Below are positions 33,254 through 42,192 of a stretch of 64,000 nt of DNA, in pieces. A program made the position numbers and the translations under genes. The notes beneath the pieces were generated by a model. It saw only the letters and a list, made by a program, of their open reading frames with translations, was not told where the DNA came from and searched no databases. Location of the stretch: positions 62,356 through 126,355 of the forward strand of contig NZ_QZVS01000095.1 of assembly GCF_003602235.1 (NCBI RefSeq), written 5' to 3'. The stretch is from Cryobacterium melibiosiphilum. GTDB taxonomy: Bacteria > Actinomycetota > Actinomycetes > Actinomycetales > Microbacteriaceae. Numbering within the stretch: the first letter of the stretch is position 1; each line of letters begins with the position of its first letter.

Positions 33254-34183
33254 ATGACCTCACGCATCCCCCTTCCAGACGAGCTCCGAGGCACGCCGTT
33301 TCGAGTGCGCGACGGCTACACGGCGGGCGCAGGCCGGTCGCGGCTCGACGGGGGCGATCTCGCCAGGCCATGGTGGGGCATCCGGTCGCAGGTTCCTTTT
33401 GACCGCTCCACCGCCGAATATTGCCGCGCTGTGAGGCCGCGGATGCCCGCCAACGCTTTCTTCAGTCACCAGACCGCCGCGCAGCTCCTCGGCATTCCGC
33501 TGCCCGCACGTCGGGAGCTCGCGCTGCCACTGCACGTCAGCGTCGTCGACCCGGCTCGCGCGCCCGACGCCCGCGATATCGTCGGACATCGGCTCACGAT
33601 CGAGCCCGCCGAAATCATCCTCTGGCGGGGGCTGCCGATCACCGGGCCGGCCCGCACCTGGATGGACCTCGCGGCAGTGCTCGACCTCGCAGACCTTGTG
33701 GCGGCGGGAGACTACCTGCTGTCGCGGCGGCATCCACTCACGACCCTCACTGCGCTGACGGATGCCCTCGCCCACTACCCCGGTCGGCGCGGCTTGGTCA
33801 CCGCCCGCCGCGCCCTGCCCCTGCTGCGCGACGGCGCCGAGTCCCGGCGGGAGTCGCTGCTGCGGGTCGTCATTGTGGAAGCCGGGCTGCCCGAACCGGA
33901 GTGCAACGCCACTATCTACGATGCGCACGGGCTGTTTCTGGCGCGGGGCGACCTCGTGTATCGCGAATACCGGTCACTTCTCGAGTATCAGGGGGACTAC
34001 CACCGCACCGATCGGGGGCAGTGGCGCCGCGACATCCGTCGTCTCGGCACGCTCGAGGACAACGATTGGCTCATGCAGCAGTTCACCGATGATGACCTTG
34101 CTGCCCCGGTCGAGCTCGTGAACCGCATCGAGCGCCGCTTGCGGGCTCGCGGTTGGTCTGGTCAGCGGATGCCGCGTGGGTGA
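33254..34183 (+). CDS. PD-(D/E)XK nuclease-like protein (DUF559-type C-terminus)
   Basis: 309 residues. The C-terminal part has DLVYREYRSLLEYQGDYHR, which has the D-x(n)-E-x-Q spacing of DUF559 / very-short-patch-repair-type nuclease domains in actinobacterial proteins, with Gln in place of the usual Lys. The N-terminal two thirds contain FFSHQTAAQLLGIPLP, as in AbiEi-like antitoxin proteins (winged-helix plus C-terminal domain). The family is abundant in Microbacteriaceae and uncharacterised. No toxin partner is adjacent, so a toxin-antitoxin role is unproven. The stop codon is the first triplet of hairpin copy 4. Confidence 0.65.
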   Translation: MTSRIPLPDELRGTPFRVRDGYTAGAGRSRLDGGDLARPWWGIRSQVPFDRSTAEYCRAVRPRMPANAFFSHQTAAQLLGIPLPARRELALPLHVSVVDPARAPDARDIVGHRLTIEPAEIILWRGLPITGPARTWMDLAAVLDLADLVAAGDYLLSRRHPLTTLTALTDALAHYPGRRGLVTARRALPLLRDGAESRRESLLRVVIVEAGLPEPECNATIYDAHGLFLARGDLVYREYRSLLEYQGDYHRTDRGQWRRDIRRLGTLEDNDWLMQQFTDDDLAAPVELVNRIERRLRARGWSGQRMPRG

Positions 34184-34237
34184 GGTGCGGAGTTCGTGCC
34201 TTCGCGCGGCCAACGACGGCACGAAGTCCGCACCTCA
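34181..34237. terminator. Hairpin, repeat-family copy 4, including a stop codon
   Basis: TGAGGTGCGGAGTTCGTGCC pairs with GGCACGAAGTCCGCACCTCA with one mismatch. Its TGA ends the upstream gene. It lies between convergent genes. Confidence 0.8.
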
Positions 34238-34259
34238 GCGGCAGGGGTGGTGCCGAGTG

Positions 34260-35771
34260 CTACTTCAGCAGGGCGACCAGGGTCTCGCGGGCGCCGACCG
34301 TGTGCAGCAGCTCGAGCGCACGGTCGTAGGCCGCCACGAAGGTGGCATTGTCGATGAGGTCGCCGAAGAGGTCGCGATCCTGCAGAAAAGAGTGCCGGTC
34401 GGCGGCGAATCCCGCGGCATTGAGCATGACGCGGTCACGCAGGCGGTCGGCGACCTCGATGGGCTGACCCTGCTCATCCGTTCCCTCGGCGTAGCGTGCC
34501 CAGCTGGCGACGATGGCCGCCGAGAGCTCAACCGAGCGGCCGGCGGCGAGCTGGTCGACGATCACGGGCACGAGCCACTTCGGGATGCGGTCGGAGGTCT
34601 CATTGCAGAGCCGGGCGACGGTGTCGCGCACGTTCGGGTTGGAGAACCGCGCGATGAGTTCGCTCTTGTAGGCCTCGAGGTCGATGCCGGGAACCGGCTT
34701 GAGGGTGGGGGTGCCCTCGCGGTCCATGTAGGCGCGCAGGAATCCGGCGATGAGCGGGTCGGCGGCGGCGTCGTGCACGAGCCGGTAGCCCATGAGGTGT
34801 GCGAAATAGCACAGGCCCTGGTGGCTGGCGTTGAGCAGACGCAGTTTCATGAGTTCGTAGGGCTCGACGTCGGCGACCAGCTGGGTGCGCACCTGCTCGT
34901 AGGGCGGGCGGCCGTCGGTGAAGGAGTCCTGCAGCACCCACTGGAAGAAGGGCTCGCAGACCACGGGCCAGGCGTCGATCACGCCGAAGGTTTCGGCGAC
35001 GAGGGCGCGGTCGGCATCCGTCGTGCCGGGGGTGATGCGGTCGACCATACTGTTCGGAAAGCTCACGTTCGCGTCGATCCAGGCCGCGAGTTCGGTGTCA
35101 CGGGCGGTGGCGAATGCCAGGAAGGTGCGGTGGGCGACCTCGCCGTTGTTCTGAAGGTTGTCGCAGGACATGACGGTAAACGGGGTCACGCCGCGGTCGC
35201 GGCGGCGACGCAACGCCTCGACGGTGATGCCGAAGACCGTGGCGGGGGCGGCGCCGGGCACGAGGTCGGCCTGGACCTGGGCGTTGCCGATGTCAAAAGC
35301 CCCGGTCACCGGGTTGATGTTGTAGCCGCCCTCGGTCACGGTCAGGGAGACGATTTTCACCTCGGGGCTGGACATCCGCTCGATGACGGCTTCGACGTCG
35401 TCGGGCGCGAACATGTAGTCGATGATCGAGCCGATGACGCGACCTTCGAGGTGTCCGTCGGCGTGCTTTTCGACGAGGGTGTAGAGGCCGTTCTGGGCGG
35501 CCATCACATCGCGCATGTGGGCGTCGCCGGGCAGCACGCCGATGCCGCAGATAGCCCAGTCGCGGGCGAGGCCCTGCGTCTCGGGGTCGTCGCTGCTGAG
35601 CAGGTCGTCGATCATGAGCGCCTGGTGGGCGCGGTGGAAGCCGCCGACACCGAAGTGCATGATGCCGGCCGTGAGCGCGGTGCGGTCGTAGGCGGGAACC
35701 CGCACGGTGGCGGCGAGGGCGGGAAGGGCATCCGTGGTGAGGGCGATGCCGGGAAGGGTGAGAGTGGTCAT
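34260..35771 (-). CDS. Mannitol/polyol 2-dehydrogenase, long-chain type
   Basis: 503 residues. The NAD-binding segment is GIMHFGVGGFHRAHQALM (about residue 36). The catalytic K-x(5)-N-x(2)-H motif appears as KLRLLNASHQ at about residues 296-305. The family oxidises mannitol, arabinitol or related polyols to ketoses with NAD in the cytoplasm. It is the second gene of an operon with the MFS permease, 43 bp downstream of it. The DeoR gene on the other side of the permease likely controls both. Confidence 0.93.
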   Translation of the reverse strand: MTTLTLPGIALTTDALPALAATVRVPAYDRTALTAGIMHFGVGGFHRAHQALMIDDLLSSDDPETQGLARDWAICGIGVLPGDAHMRDVMAAQNGLYTLVEKHADGHLEGRVIGSIIDYMFAPDDVEAVIERMSSPEVKIVSLTVTEGGYNINPVTGAFDIGNAQVQADLVPGAAPATVFGITVEALRRRRDRGVTPFTVMSCDNLQNNGEVAHRTFLAFATARDTELAAWIDANVSFPNSMVDRITPGTTDADRALVAETFGVIDAWPVVCEPFFQWVLQDSFTDGRPPYEQVRTQLVADVEPYELMKLRLLNASHQGLCYFAHLMGYRLVHDAAADPLIAGFLRAYMDREGTPTLKPVPGIDLEAYKSELIARFSNPNVRDTVARLCNETSDRIPKWLVPVIVDQLAAGRSVELSAAIVASWARYAEGTDEQGQPIEVADRLRDRVMLNAAGFAADRHSFLQDRDLFGDLIDNATFVAAYDRALELLHTVGARETLVALLK

Positions 35772-35813
35772 GGCGGATCTCGATTCAGTCGTACGAGGTG
35801 TTTCGAAAGTGGG

Positions 35814-37211
35814 TCAGTGCTGCCGGGTACCGGCGGGGGCGAGGGCGGGGGCGTCATCCATCGGGATACGGGCTGGCACGCCGTGGAAGCCGGGCTGCGT
35901 TCCGCGCAAGACGGATGCCATCACCGCGGCCACGAGGTACAGCGCGGCGAAGAGCACCACGAGTCCGAGCGCGCCGAGGGTGCCGTAGAGCAGGGCGACG
36001 AGCAGCGGGCCGGCGAACACGGCCGCGCCGATGCCGAGGTTGTAGGAGCTCATTGCGGCGCCCGGCTGCTGCGGGGCGAGCGAGACGGCGATGGCGGACA
36101 GCGGAACAAAACCGGCCAGGCCGATGCCGAAGATGGCCCCGACGATGAGCGTGAGGCCGTAGGCGAAGGGCCAGCCCTGTTCGATGGCGTAGACGGGCAC
36201 GACGTAGAGGCCGATCATCGAGACGGCACAGAGCACGGCGCCGAACCAGGTGACGGTGCGGCTCCAGCCGAAGCGGTCGCCGAGCGCACCGAAGAAGAGG
36301 TTGAAGGGAATGTTCACCGCGTAGATGACGGTGGTGAGAATGAGGAACTGGCCGATGGTCCAGTCGAAGCGGTCGACGAACAGGGCCGGGAAGAAGATCG
36401 CCATGCCGTAGGTGGGGATGGAGTTGATCATGCGGGTGAGCATGACGAGCAGCACCTTGGGCTTGGTCGCGAGCAATTTCAGGCCGTAGGTGAGAACCTT
36501 GACGACCTCCTCGGGATTGTCGACGAGGGGCCGGCGGCCGATCTTCTCCTTCACGCCGATGAAGGCGACGAGGGCGCCGACCACGACGAGCACGAGGGAG
36601 ACCCAGAGGGTTTCGTACATGGACAGGTGGAAGATGTCGAGCGCGCCGGTGGCGACGAGGGCGCCGAGGGTCGGGAGTCCGGCGGTGAAGGCGACGTAGA
36701 ACCAGCCGATGGAGCTCGCGAGGTGCTTGGGGTTCGCGGTCGCCGTGATCCAGACCAGAAAACCGTAGGCGAAGAAGGGGTAGCCGAAGCCGCGCAGGCC
36801 GTAGGTGATGAAGATCAGCATCACGTTGCTCGAGGTGAGGGCGACGGTGAGAAAGAGCAGGTTGAAGACGACCCAGATGGCGGCGCCGATCATCATCACG
36901 CGGCGCGGGCCCCAAAGGTCTGAGAGGGCGGCGGAGAGGAAGGCGGCGATCGCCACGGCCACGCCGTAGACGGTGACGAGGGTGCCGACGAGGGGAATGC
37001 TGAAGCCGTGGTCGCCGGTGAGGTAGGGCGAGAGGATGTTGGTTTCAACGCCGTCGCCGATCATGAACAGCGCCAGCCCGATGTACCCCCAGAGCAGCGG
37101 TTTCGGCAGGCCGACTCGGTCGAGCAGGCTTTCCCGGGCCGTGCCGCCGATCGTGCCTGCGGGGGCGGCGTGGGTCGTGCCTGCTGGGTGGGTGAGAGCC
37201 GGAGCTGCCAT
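35814..37211 (-). CDS. MFS polyol permease
   Basis: 465 residues with twelve predicted membrane segments. MFS motifs include LSAALSDLWGPRRVMM (motif A) between helices 2 and 3 and the duplicate FFGALGDRFGWSRTVTWFG. It matches the polyol-permease branch (ribitol/arabinitol transporters), which is consistent with the dehydrogenase downstream. AAGGA lies 9 nt before the ATG at 37211, which sets the start over a longer frame that overlaps the DeoR gene. Confidence 0.9.
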   Translation of the reverse strand: MAAPALTHPAGTTHAAPAGTIGGTARESLLDRVGLPKPLLWGYIGLALFMIGDGVETNILSPYLTGDHGFSIPLVGTLVTVYGVAVAIAAFLSAALSDLWGPRRVMMIGAAIWVVFNLLFLTVALTSSNVMLIFITYGLRGFGYPFFAYGFLVWITATANPKHLASSIGWFYVAFTAGLPTLGALVATGALDIFHLSMYETLWVSLVLVVVGALVAFIGVKEKIGRRPLVDNPEEVVKVLTYGLKLLATKPKVLLVMLTRMINSIPTYGMAIFFPALFVDRFDWTIGQFLILTTVIYAVNIPFNLFFGALGDRFGWSRTVTWFGAVLCAVSMIGLYVVPVYAIEQGWPFAYGLTLIVGAIFGIGLAGFVPLSAIAVSLAPQQPGAAMSSYNLGIGAAVFAGPLLVALLYGTLGALGLVVLFAALYLVAAVMASVLRGTQPGFHGVPARIPMDDAPALAPAGTRQH

Positions 37212-37292
37212 TCTTCGCGTCCTTACGATGGGTCCAGTGATCACGAGGTACCAGTGATCGAGCGAACCAAAACTAACACACGATCTTTCATA

Positions 37293-37353
37293 TTTAACAC
37301 CGAGTCTGTTAGATCCTTGCGTGTCAGAGGCGGATACTTTCTCCGATTTAACA
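37293..37353. promoter_or_regulatory. Candidate DeoR operators in the divergent region
   Basis: TAACA (37295-37299) and TGTTA (37307-37311) form an inverted repeat, TTTAACACCGAGTCTGTTA, and TTTAACA recurs at 37347-37353. A further TAACA lies near 37274. The spacing between the first two suits a dimeric DeoR protein. Confidence 0.5.
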
Positions 37354-37370
37354 TGAAGCGCGCGGGCATC

Positions 37371-37376
37371 TATCAT
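37371..37376 (+). promoter_or_regulatory. -10 element TATCAT of the deoR-type gene
   Basis: TATCAT is 7 nt before the ATG at 37384. It overlaps the alternative start at 37375. Confidence 0.4.
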
Positions 37377-37383
37377 GGCGACT

Positions 37384-38238
37384 ATGAAGCTTGCCTCCGT
37401 CAATGACGACGATGCCCCCGACTCCGCCCCTGATTCAGCACGCGACGGCCTGACCGCCCCGGTACGCCGCAGCGAGCTGGTGCGCCACATCGAGGCCCAC
37501 GGCCCCGTGCGACTGGAAGAACTCGTCGAGACCTTTCGCGTGAGCGCCATGACAATTCACCGTGACCTCGACTTTCTCGCGCGCGAGGGTCTCATCGAGC
37601 GGGTGCGGGGCGGCGCGCGCGCGAAGGCGCATCCGTTTGCCGAACAGGACGTGCGCTTGCGCCGCACGACCCGGGTGCCCCTGAAGGCGGCCCTCGCCGC
37701 CGAAGCGGCCCTGCTCATCCAGCCCGGCGATGTCGTGGCCTTCGACGACTCCACGACGGTTGCGGCCATGCTCATCCACCTCGCCGAGCGGGCACCGAGC
37801 GCGGTGGTCACCCACGCGCTCGGGCTGATGCGCGAACTGACGCTGACGCATCCGCAGATCACCCTCGTGGGCCTCGGCGGCCAGTACGTGCACGAGACGG
37901 ACTCGTTTCTCGGCGCCGTCGTCGTGGAGCAGCTCGGCCGGGTCTCGGCCGACGTGGTCTTCGTGTCGACCACGGCACTGAAGAACGACGCGCTGTTCCA
38001 CCCGGATGCCGCGGCCGCCGAAACGAAGCGGGCCCTGCTCGCGCGGGCCGACCGTAAGGTTCTGCTGCTCGACGACACCAAGTTCGAGGGCAAGGGCCTG
38101 TACCACGTGGCGGACCTGGCCGACTTCGACGACGTGGTCGTCAACGCCGAACTCGCCGCCGAGCACCGCGCGGGCCTCGACGCCCTCGCGGCGCGCGTGC
38201 CCACCCTGCGCATCCACTACGTCCCGACCCCCGGCTGA
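37384..38238 (+). CDS. DeoR-family transcriptional repressor
   Basis: 284 residues. The winged HTH RRSELVRHIEAHGPVRLEELVETFRVSAMTIHRDLDFLAREGLIERVRGG fits the DeoR signature (about residues 28-75). The sugar-phosphate-binding domain follows with VVAFDDSTTVAAMLIHL, LVGLGGQY and LLLDDTKFEGKGLYHVA. Such proteins repress polyol or sugar operons until a phosphorylated sugar binds. It is divergent from the permease and dehydrogenase genes. A start at 37375 would add MAT. Confidence 0.93.
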   Translation: MKLASVNDDDAPDSAPDSARDGLTAPVRRSELVRHIEAHGPVRLEELVETFRVSAMTIHRDLDFLAREGLIERVRGGARAKAHPFAEQDVRLRRTTRVPLKAALAAEAALLIQPGDVVAFDDSTTVAAMLIHLAERAPSAVVTHALGLMRELTLTHPQITLVGLGGQYVHETDSFLGAVVVEQLGRVSADVVFVSTTALKNDALFHPDAAAAETKRALLARADRKVLLLDDTKFEGKGLYHVADLADFDDVVVNAELAAEHRAGLDALAARVPTLRIHYVPTPG

Positions 38239-38265
38239 GGCAGGGGGCTGAGGCAGGGGGCTGAG
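38233..38265 (+). repeat. 13-nt repeat including the deoR-type stop codon
   Basis: GGCTGAGGCAGGG occurs twice (38233, 38246) and a third GGCTGAG opens the following terminator hairpin. The first copy contains the gene's TGA. Confidence 0.85.
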
Positions 38266-38318
38266 CTACGGAAAACGCACCTTCATTTCGACAACGAAGG
38301 TGCGTTTTCCGCAACTCA
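38262..38318. terminator. Bidirectional terminator, hairpin family member
   Basis: TGAGCTACGGAAAACGCACC pairs with GGTGCGTTTTCCGCAACTCA with two weak mismatches. The core stem is followed by TTTTCC on both strands, between convergent genes. Confidence 0.85.
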
Positions 38319-38350
38319 ACCCCAGCGGGGACTAAACGAAGGCCAGCGGG

Positions 38351-39277
38351 CTAGATCAGGCCTTCGGCGGTCAGCCACTCGGTCGCCACGTCGCGCGGCT
38401 CTTCGCCGTCGTTGTCGACCTGGCCGTTGAGAACGGTGATGACCTCGCTCGTGAGCGCGGCGCTGATCGGCGCCATGATCGACTCGATCGCGGGGTTCGC
38501 GTCGAGCGTTTCCTGCCGCAGGGTCAGCGCGCCCTGGTACTGCACGAAGAAGCCCAGGTCGTCGCTGAGCACGGCCAGGTCGTTCGAGACGATGCGGGCA
38601 TCCGTCGAGAAGACCTCGCCGAAGTTGCAGGACTCGCCGACCTGCGTGTAGATCAGGTTGAGGTCGAGCTGCACGACCTCGGAGAACTCGAAGCCGTAGG
38701 CGGTCTGCAGGCCCGGCAGTCCGTCGTCGCGGTTGATGAACTCGGCGGCGGCGCAGACGGCCGCCTCCGACGGGTTCGCCTCGATGTAGGCGGCGGCGTC
38801 GCTCATGGTGACGAGGTCATTGTCCTCCGCGAAGGCCGTGGGAACCGCGATTCGGTAGGTGTTCTCGAACGGGGCCGGTTCGAGCCAGGCCACGCCATTG
38901 GCGGCGTCGGCCTCGGAGACGGCGGCGTACAGGTCGTCGGGGACTTCGTCGGTGCTGTTGCCGAGGATGTTGACCCAGCCGGTGCCGGTGTAGTCCCAGT
39001 ACAGGTCGATCTCGTCGCTGACGAGGGCCTCGCGCACGGTCGCGCTGCCCGAGATGCCGGTGCGGTCATCCACGCTCGCGCCGGCATTTTCGAGGGCGAC
39101 GGATGCGATCTGCCCCAGCAGGATGGACTCGGTGAACTCCTTGGAACCCACCGCGAGCTCGATTCCGGCGAGTTCCCCGGTGCCGGTGGCCGTGTCGGTG
39201 TCGGCGGCGCCGCATCCGCTGAGCAGAACGGCCATGCCGGCACCGAATGCCGTGAGAAGGGTGGCCTTGGTCTTCAT
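38351..39277 (-). CDS. Osmolyte ABC transporter substrate-binding lipoprotein (OpuCC-like)
   Basis: 308 residues with lipobox LLSGC near residue 22. It matches the glycine-betaine/carnitine/choline binding proteins of the OsmF/OpuC group: VGSKEFTESILLGQI at the start of the mature protein, GISGSATVREAL, DLYWDYTGTGWVNILG, and DLAVLSDDLGFFVQYQGALTLR. It is the last gene of the operon 42045-38351. Ligand aromatic-cage residues cannot be assigned without a model. Confidence 0.92.
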   Translation of the reverse strand: MKTKATLLTAFGAGMAVLLSGCGAADTDTATGTGELAGIELAVGSKEFTESILLGQIASVALENAGASVDDRTGISGSATVREALVSDEIDLYWDYTGTGWVNILGNSTDEVPDDLYAAVSEADAANGVAWLEPAPFENTYRIAVPTAFAEDNDLVTMSDAAAYIEANPSEAAVCAAAEFINRDDGLPGLQTAYGFEFSEVVQLDLNLIYTQVGESCNFGEVFSTDARIVSNDLAVLSDDLGFFVQYQGALTLRQETLDANPAIESIMAPISAALTSEVITVLNGQVDNDGEEPRDVATEWLTAEGLI

Positions 39278-39317
39278 GTTTCTTCTTTCGTAGGGGTGAA
39301 TCGATCCAGCGGGGTCA

Positions 39318-40106
39318 TCAGAGCCCGTGCGGGCGCAGGAAATCTTCGGCGAGGCCGGCGAGGTAGTCGATCAGCAGGGCCAGCACCGCGGTGAGCACGG
39401 CGCCGACCACCTGCACGAGCACCCGGTTGGTGCTGAGGCCGGCGACGATCACGTCGCCGAGGCCGCCGGCGTTGATGTAGGTGGTGAGGGTCGCGGTGCC
39501 CACGTTGATGACCAGGGCGGTACGCACCCCGGCGAGGATGATCGGCACGGACAGCGGAAGTTCGAGGCGGCGCAGCACTCCGAAGGCGGACATGCCCATG
39601 CCGCGGCCGGCTTCGAGCACGGACTCGTCGACCTGCTCGAGCCCGACCATCGTGTTGAGCAGCACCGGGATGATCGCGTACAAGACGAGGCCGACGACGG
39701 CAGCCTGGAAGCCGAGGGACAAAAACGCGACGGCGAGCAGCACGAGTACCGCGATCGTCGGCACGGCCTGGGCGATCGTGAGCAGGGTCAGCAGGTAGGG
39801 GCGCAGCCGGCGGGCGAACGGCCGGGTCAGCACCACTCCGAGCGGCACGGCGACGGCCAGGGTGATGACCGTCGAGACTGCTGTGAGCTGAATGTGTTGC
39901 CACACTGCGGTGCCGAGCGCGGTCGCATTCAGCGCGCGGGTCTCGATCGAGTCCAGCTCCTGCGCGGTGACGAACAGGTACAGGCCCAGGCAGACGGATG
40001 CGAGGATCAGCGGCATCGCGAGGTAGCCGGCCAGCGAGCGTCGCGCGGTGTGCTCGGGCTCAGGCGCCAGCACCTCGGGTCGTGGATTCTGGAGGACCGT
40101 GCTCAC
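39318..40106 (-). CDS. Osmolyte ABC transporter permease (OpuCD-like)
   Basis: 262 residues. After a hydrophobic N-terminal helix it has the OpuC permease core with LLTIAQAVPTIAVLVLLAVAF, and the EAA loop LEAGRGMGMSAFGVLRRLELPLS, then LVINVGTATLTTYINAGGLGDVI. Its start overlaps the ATPase stop by 4 nt. It pairs with the 41401-42045 permease to form the membrane pore. Confidence 0.92.
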   Translation of the reverse strand: MSTVLQNPRPEVLAPEPEHTARRSLAGYLAMPLILASVCLGLYLFVTAQELDSIETRALNATALGTAVWQHIQLTAVSTVITLAVAVPLGVVLTRPFARRLRPYLLTLLTIAQAVPTIAVLVLLAVAFLSLGFQAAVVGLVLYAIIPVLLNTMVGLEQVDESVLEAGRGMGMSAFGVLRRLELPLSVPIILAGVRTALVINVGTATLTTYINAGGLGDVIVAGLSTNRVLVQVVGAVLTAVLALLIDYLAGLAEDFLRPHGL

Positions 40107-41404
40107 GAGGCGGTCACCGGGGCGTCGGCAGCGGGATCGGCAGTGGGATCGGCAGCGGGATCGGCGGGATCGGAGGGGGCGCCGACAGTGGGGTCGGTAG
40201 CGGGGTCGTCGGTGAAGCGGGCGCGTGCCCGGGCGACGGCGGCGCTGCGCATCGAGCGGATGGCGTCGGTGATCTGGTCGATGTCGACCACGCCCTGGTA
40301 GACCCCGCGGGCATCGACGACGATGCTGACGCTGAACCGGGCCGCGATCAGTTCGTTCAGGGCGTCGCTCAGGGTGGCATGCGGTTCGACGACGGCCTCG
40401 GGCACGAGTCCGATCTGGTCGAGGGGCTGTCCGGGATGGCGGTCGAGATCCTCGGCGGCGACCCAGCGGCGGGGTCGGTCGGCGTCATCGAGCACGAGCA
40501 CGGCGCCCTTGTCCGAGCGGCGCAGCACGTCGAGCACCTCGGCGTTGTCGGCGCCGACCCGCACGGTGGGCCACTGGGTGAGGGTGATGTCGGAGACGTG
40601 GCTGAGGTCGAGGCGTTTGAGGGTGGCGCCGCGTCCGATGAAATCCGAGACGAAGTCGCTCGCCGGAGCGGTCAGAATCTGCTCGGGGGTGTCGTACTGG
40701 GCGATCTGCGACGGCCCCTGCAGGATGGCGATGCGGTCGCCCATCTTCAGGGCCTCGTCGATGTCGTGGGTGACGAAGACGATCGTCTTGCGCACCTCGC
40801 GCTGCAGGCGCAGAAACTCGTTCTGCAGGCGGTCGCGGGTGATCGGGTCGATGGCGCCGAAGGGTTCGTCCATGAGCATCACGTCGGGGTTCGCGCCGAG
40901 CGCCCGGGCCACGCCCACGCGCTGGCGCTGGCCGCCGGAAAGCTGCTTCGGGTAGCGGTCGCGGAAGGTTTCCGGCGCCATGTTGACCATGTTCAGCAGC
41001 TCATCCACGCGGGCGGCGACGCGGGCTTTGTCCCAGCCGAGCAGCTTCGGCACGGTCGCGACGTTCTCGCCGATGGTCTGGTGCGGAAATAGCCCGACCT
41101 GCTGGATCACGTAGCCGATGCGGCGGCGCAGGGCATCGGGGTCGGTGGTGGTGACGTCTTCGCCGTCGAGGATGATGCGGCCCGACGTGGGCTCGACGAT
41201 GCGGTTGATCATCTTCATGGTGGTGGTCTTGCCACAGCCGCTCGGCCCGACGAGCACGACGATCTCGCCCTCGTAGATGTCGAGGGAGAGGTTGGAGACG
41301 GCATCCGTCGCCTGGCCCGGGAAGCGTTTGGAGAGGTTCTCGAGCCGAATCATGACCTTGCCGGTGCTGCCGGTGCTGCCGGTGCTGCTCGTGCTGAGTG
41401 TCAT
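40103..41404 (-). CDS. Osmolyte ABC transporter ATPase with CBS domains (OpuCA-like)
   Basis: 433 residues. Walker A is GPSGCGKTT, signature LSGGQRQRV, and Walker B VMLMDEPFGAIDPITR, the OpuCA-type 'GAIDP'. The C-terminal third carries a CBS pair (from about residue 265, VRVGADNAEVLDVLRRSDKG ... HATLSDALNELIAARFSVS), which senses ionic strength in related transporters. The final ~30 residues are an ADPTADPAADPT-type low-complexity tail encoded by short DNA repeats; an STGSTGSTG repeat sits near the N-terminus. ATGA overlap with the upstream permease gene. Confidence 0.93.
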   Translation of the reverse strand: MTLSTSSTGSTGSTGKVMIRLENLSKRFPGQATDAVSNLSLDIYEGEIVVLVGPSGCGKTTTMKMINRIVEPTSGRIILDGEDVTTTDPDALRRRIGYVIQQVGLFPHQTIGENVATVPKLLGWDKARVAARVDELLNMVNMAPETFRDRYPKQLSGGQRQRVGVARALGANPDVMLMDEPFGAIDPITRDRLQNEFLRLQREVRKTIVFVTHDIDEALKMGDRIAILQGPSQIAQYDTPEQILTAPASDFVSDFIGRGATLKRLDLSHVSDITLTQWPTVRVGADNAEVLDVLRRSDKGAVLVLDDADRPRRWVAAEDLDRHPGQPLDQIGLVPEAVVEPHATLSDALNELIAARFSVSIVVDARGVYQGVVDIDQITDAIRSMRSAAVARARARFTDDPATDPTVGAPSDPADPAADPTADPAADAPVTAS

Positions 41405-42045
41405 CGGATTCCTTCGGACGTGGTGAGCTTGCGGATGACGTAGAACAGCACGTCGAAAAGGATGGCGAGGATGACCACGCCGAGGGTGCCGGCCAGCACG
41501 AGGTTCACGGCGACCGGGGTGCCGACGCGGGCGAGGCCGGTGAAGATCAGGTCGCCGTAGCCCGGTCCGAGCACGATCGAGCCGATCGCGGCGATTCCGA
41601 GCAGCACGAGGGTCGTGACACGCACGCCGGTGATGATGACGGGCCAGGCCAGCGGAAGCTCGATCTGCCGCAGCACCTGGCCGCGGCTCATGCCCATGCC
41701 GAGTGCCGCTTCGACGATCGCCGGGTCGACCTCGCGCAGCCCGGTGATGGTGTTGCGCACGACCGGCAGCAGGCCGTAGAGGGTGAGGGCGACGACGACC
41801 GGCAGAAAGCCCAGGCCGAGCGGGCCGATCAGCAGGATGAACAGCGCGAACGACGGGATGGTCAGGAATGCCCCGGTGACCGCGAGGATCGCCTCGCGGG
41901 AGCGGGGCTGCCGGTAGCTCGCGACGCCGAGGCCCATGCCGATTGCGGTGGCCAGGAGTGCCGAGACGCCGACGACGGCGGCGTGTTCGAGGCCGAGTTG
42001 CAGCATGTCGTCCCCGCGGTTGATCAGGAATTCGACAAAATCCAT
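41401..42045 (-). CDS. Osmolyte ABC transporter permease (OpuCB-like)
   Basis: 214 residues and about five membrane segments. Typical features are AIGMGLGVASYRQPRSREAI, TGAFLTIPSFALFILLIGPLGLGFLP, and the EAA-type loop VEAALGMGMSRGQVLRQIELPLAWPV. It is the first gene of the four-gene operon and is followed at once by the ATPase. The promoter must lie in the 147 bp between this gene and the LysR gene. Confidence 0.92.
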   Translation of the reverse strand: MDFVEFLINRGDDMLQLGLEHAAVVGVSALLATAIGMGLGVASYRQPRSREAILAVTGAFLTIPSFALFILLIGPLGLGFLPVVVALTLYGLLPVVRNTITGLREVDPAIVEAALGMGMSRGQVLRQIELPLAWPVIITGVRVTTLVLLGIAAIGSIVLGPGYGDLIFTGLARVGTPVAVNLVLAGTLGVVILAILFDVLFYVIRKLTTSEGIR

Positions 42046-42192
42046 GCTGGTCCTTTCGCCCGTGAGCCTGTTTCAGCCGGCCACGCCAGGCGAAGATCCG
42101 ATGCGTGTGAACGCATCAGTAGTACTTAAAGGCAAGTTGCCCGTCTATAACTCTAGCTCATCGTGAAGATCCAGCCTCTGTCGGTTCCCGCC

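Noticed and set aside
34176-36923. 915-codon plus-strand ORF opposite the polyol dehydrogenase and permease genes.
   Set aside because: Composition is Gly/His/Glu/Asp-rich with no domain; both minus-strand genes are well supported.
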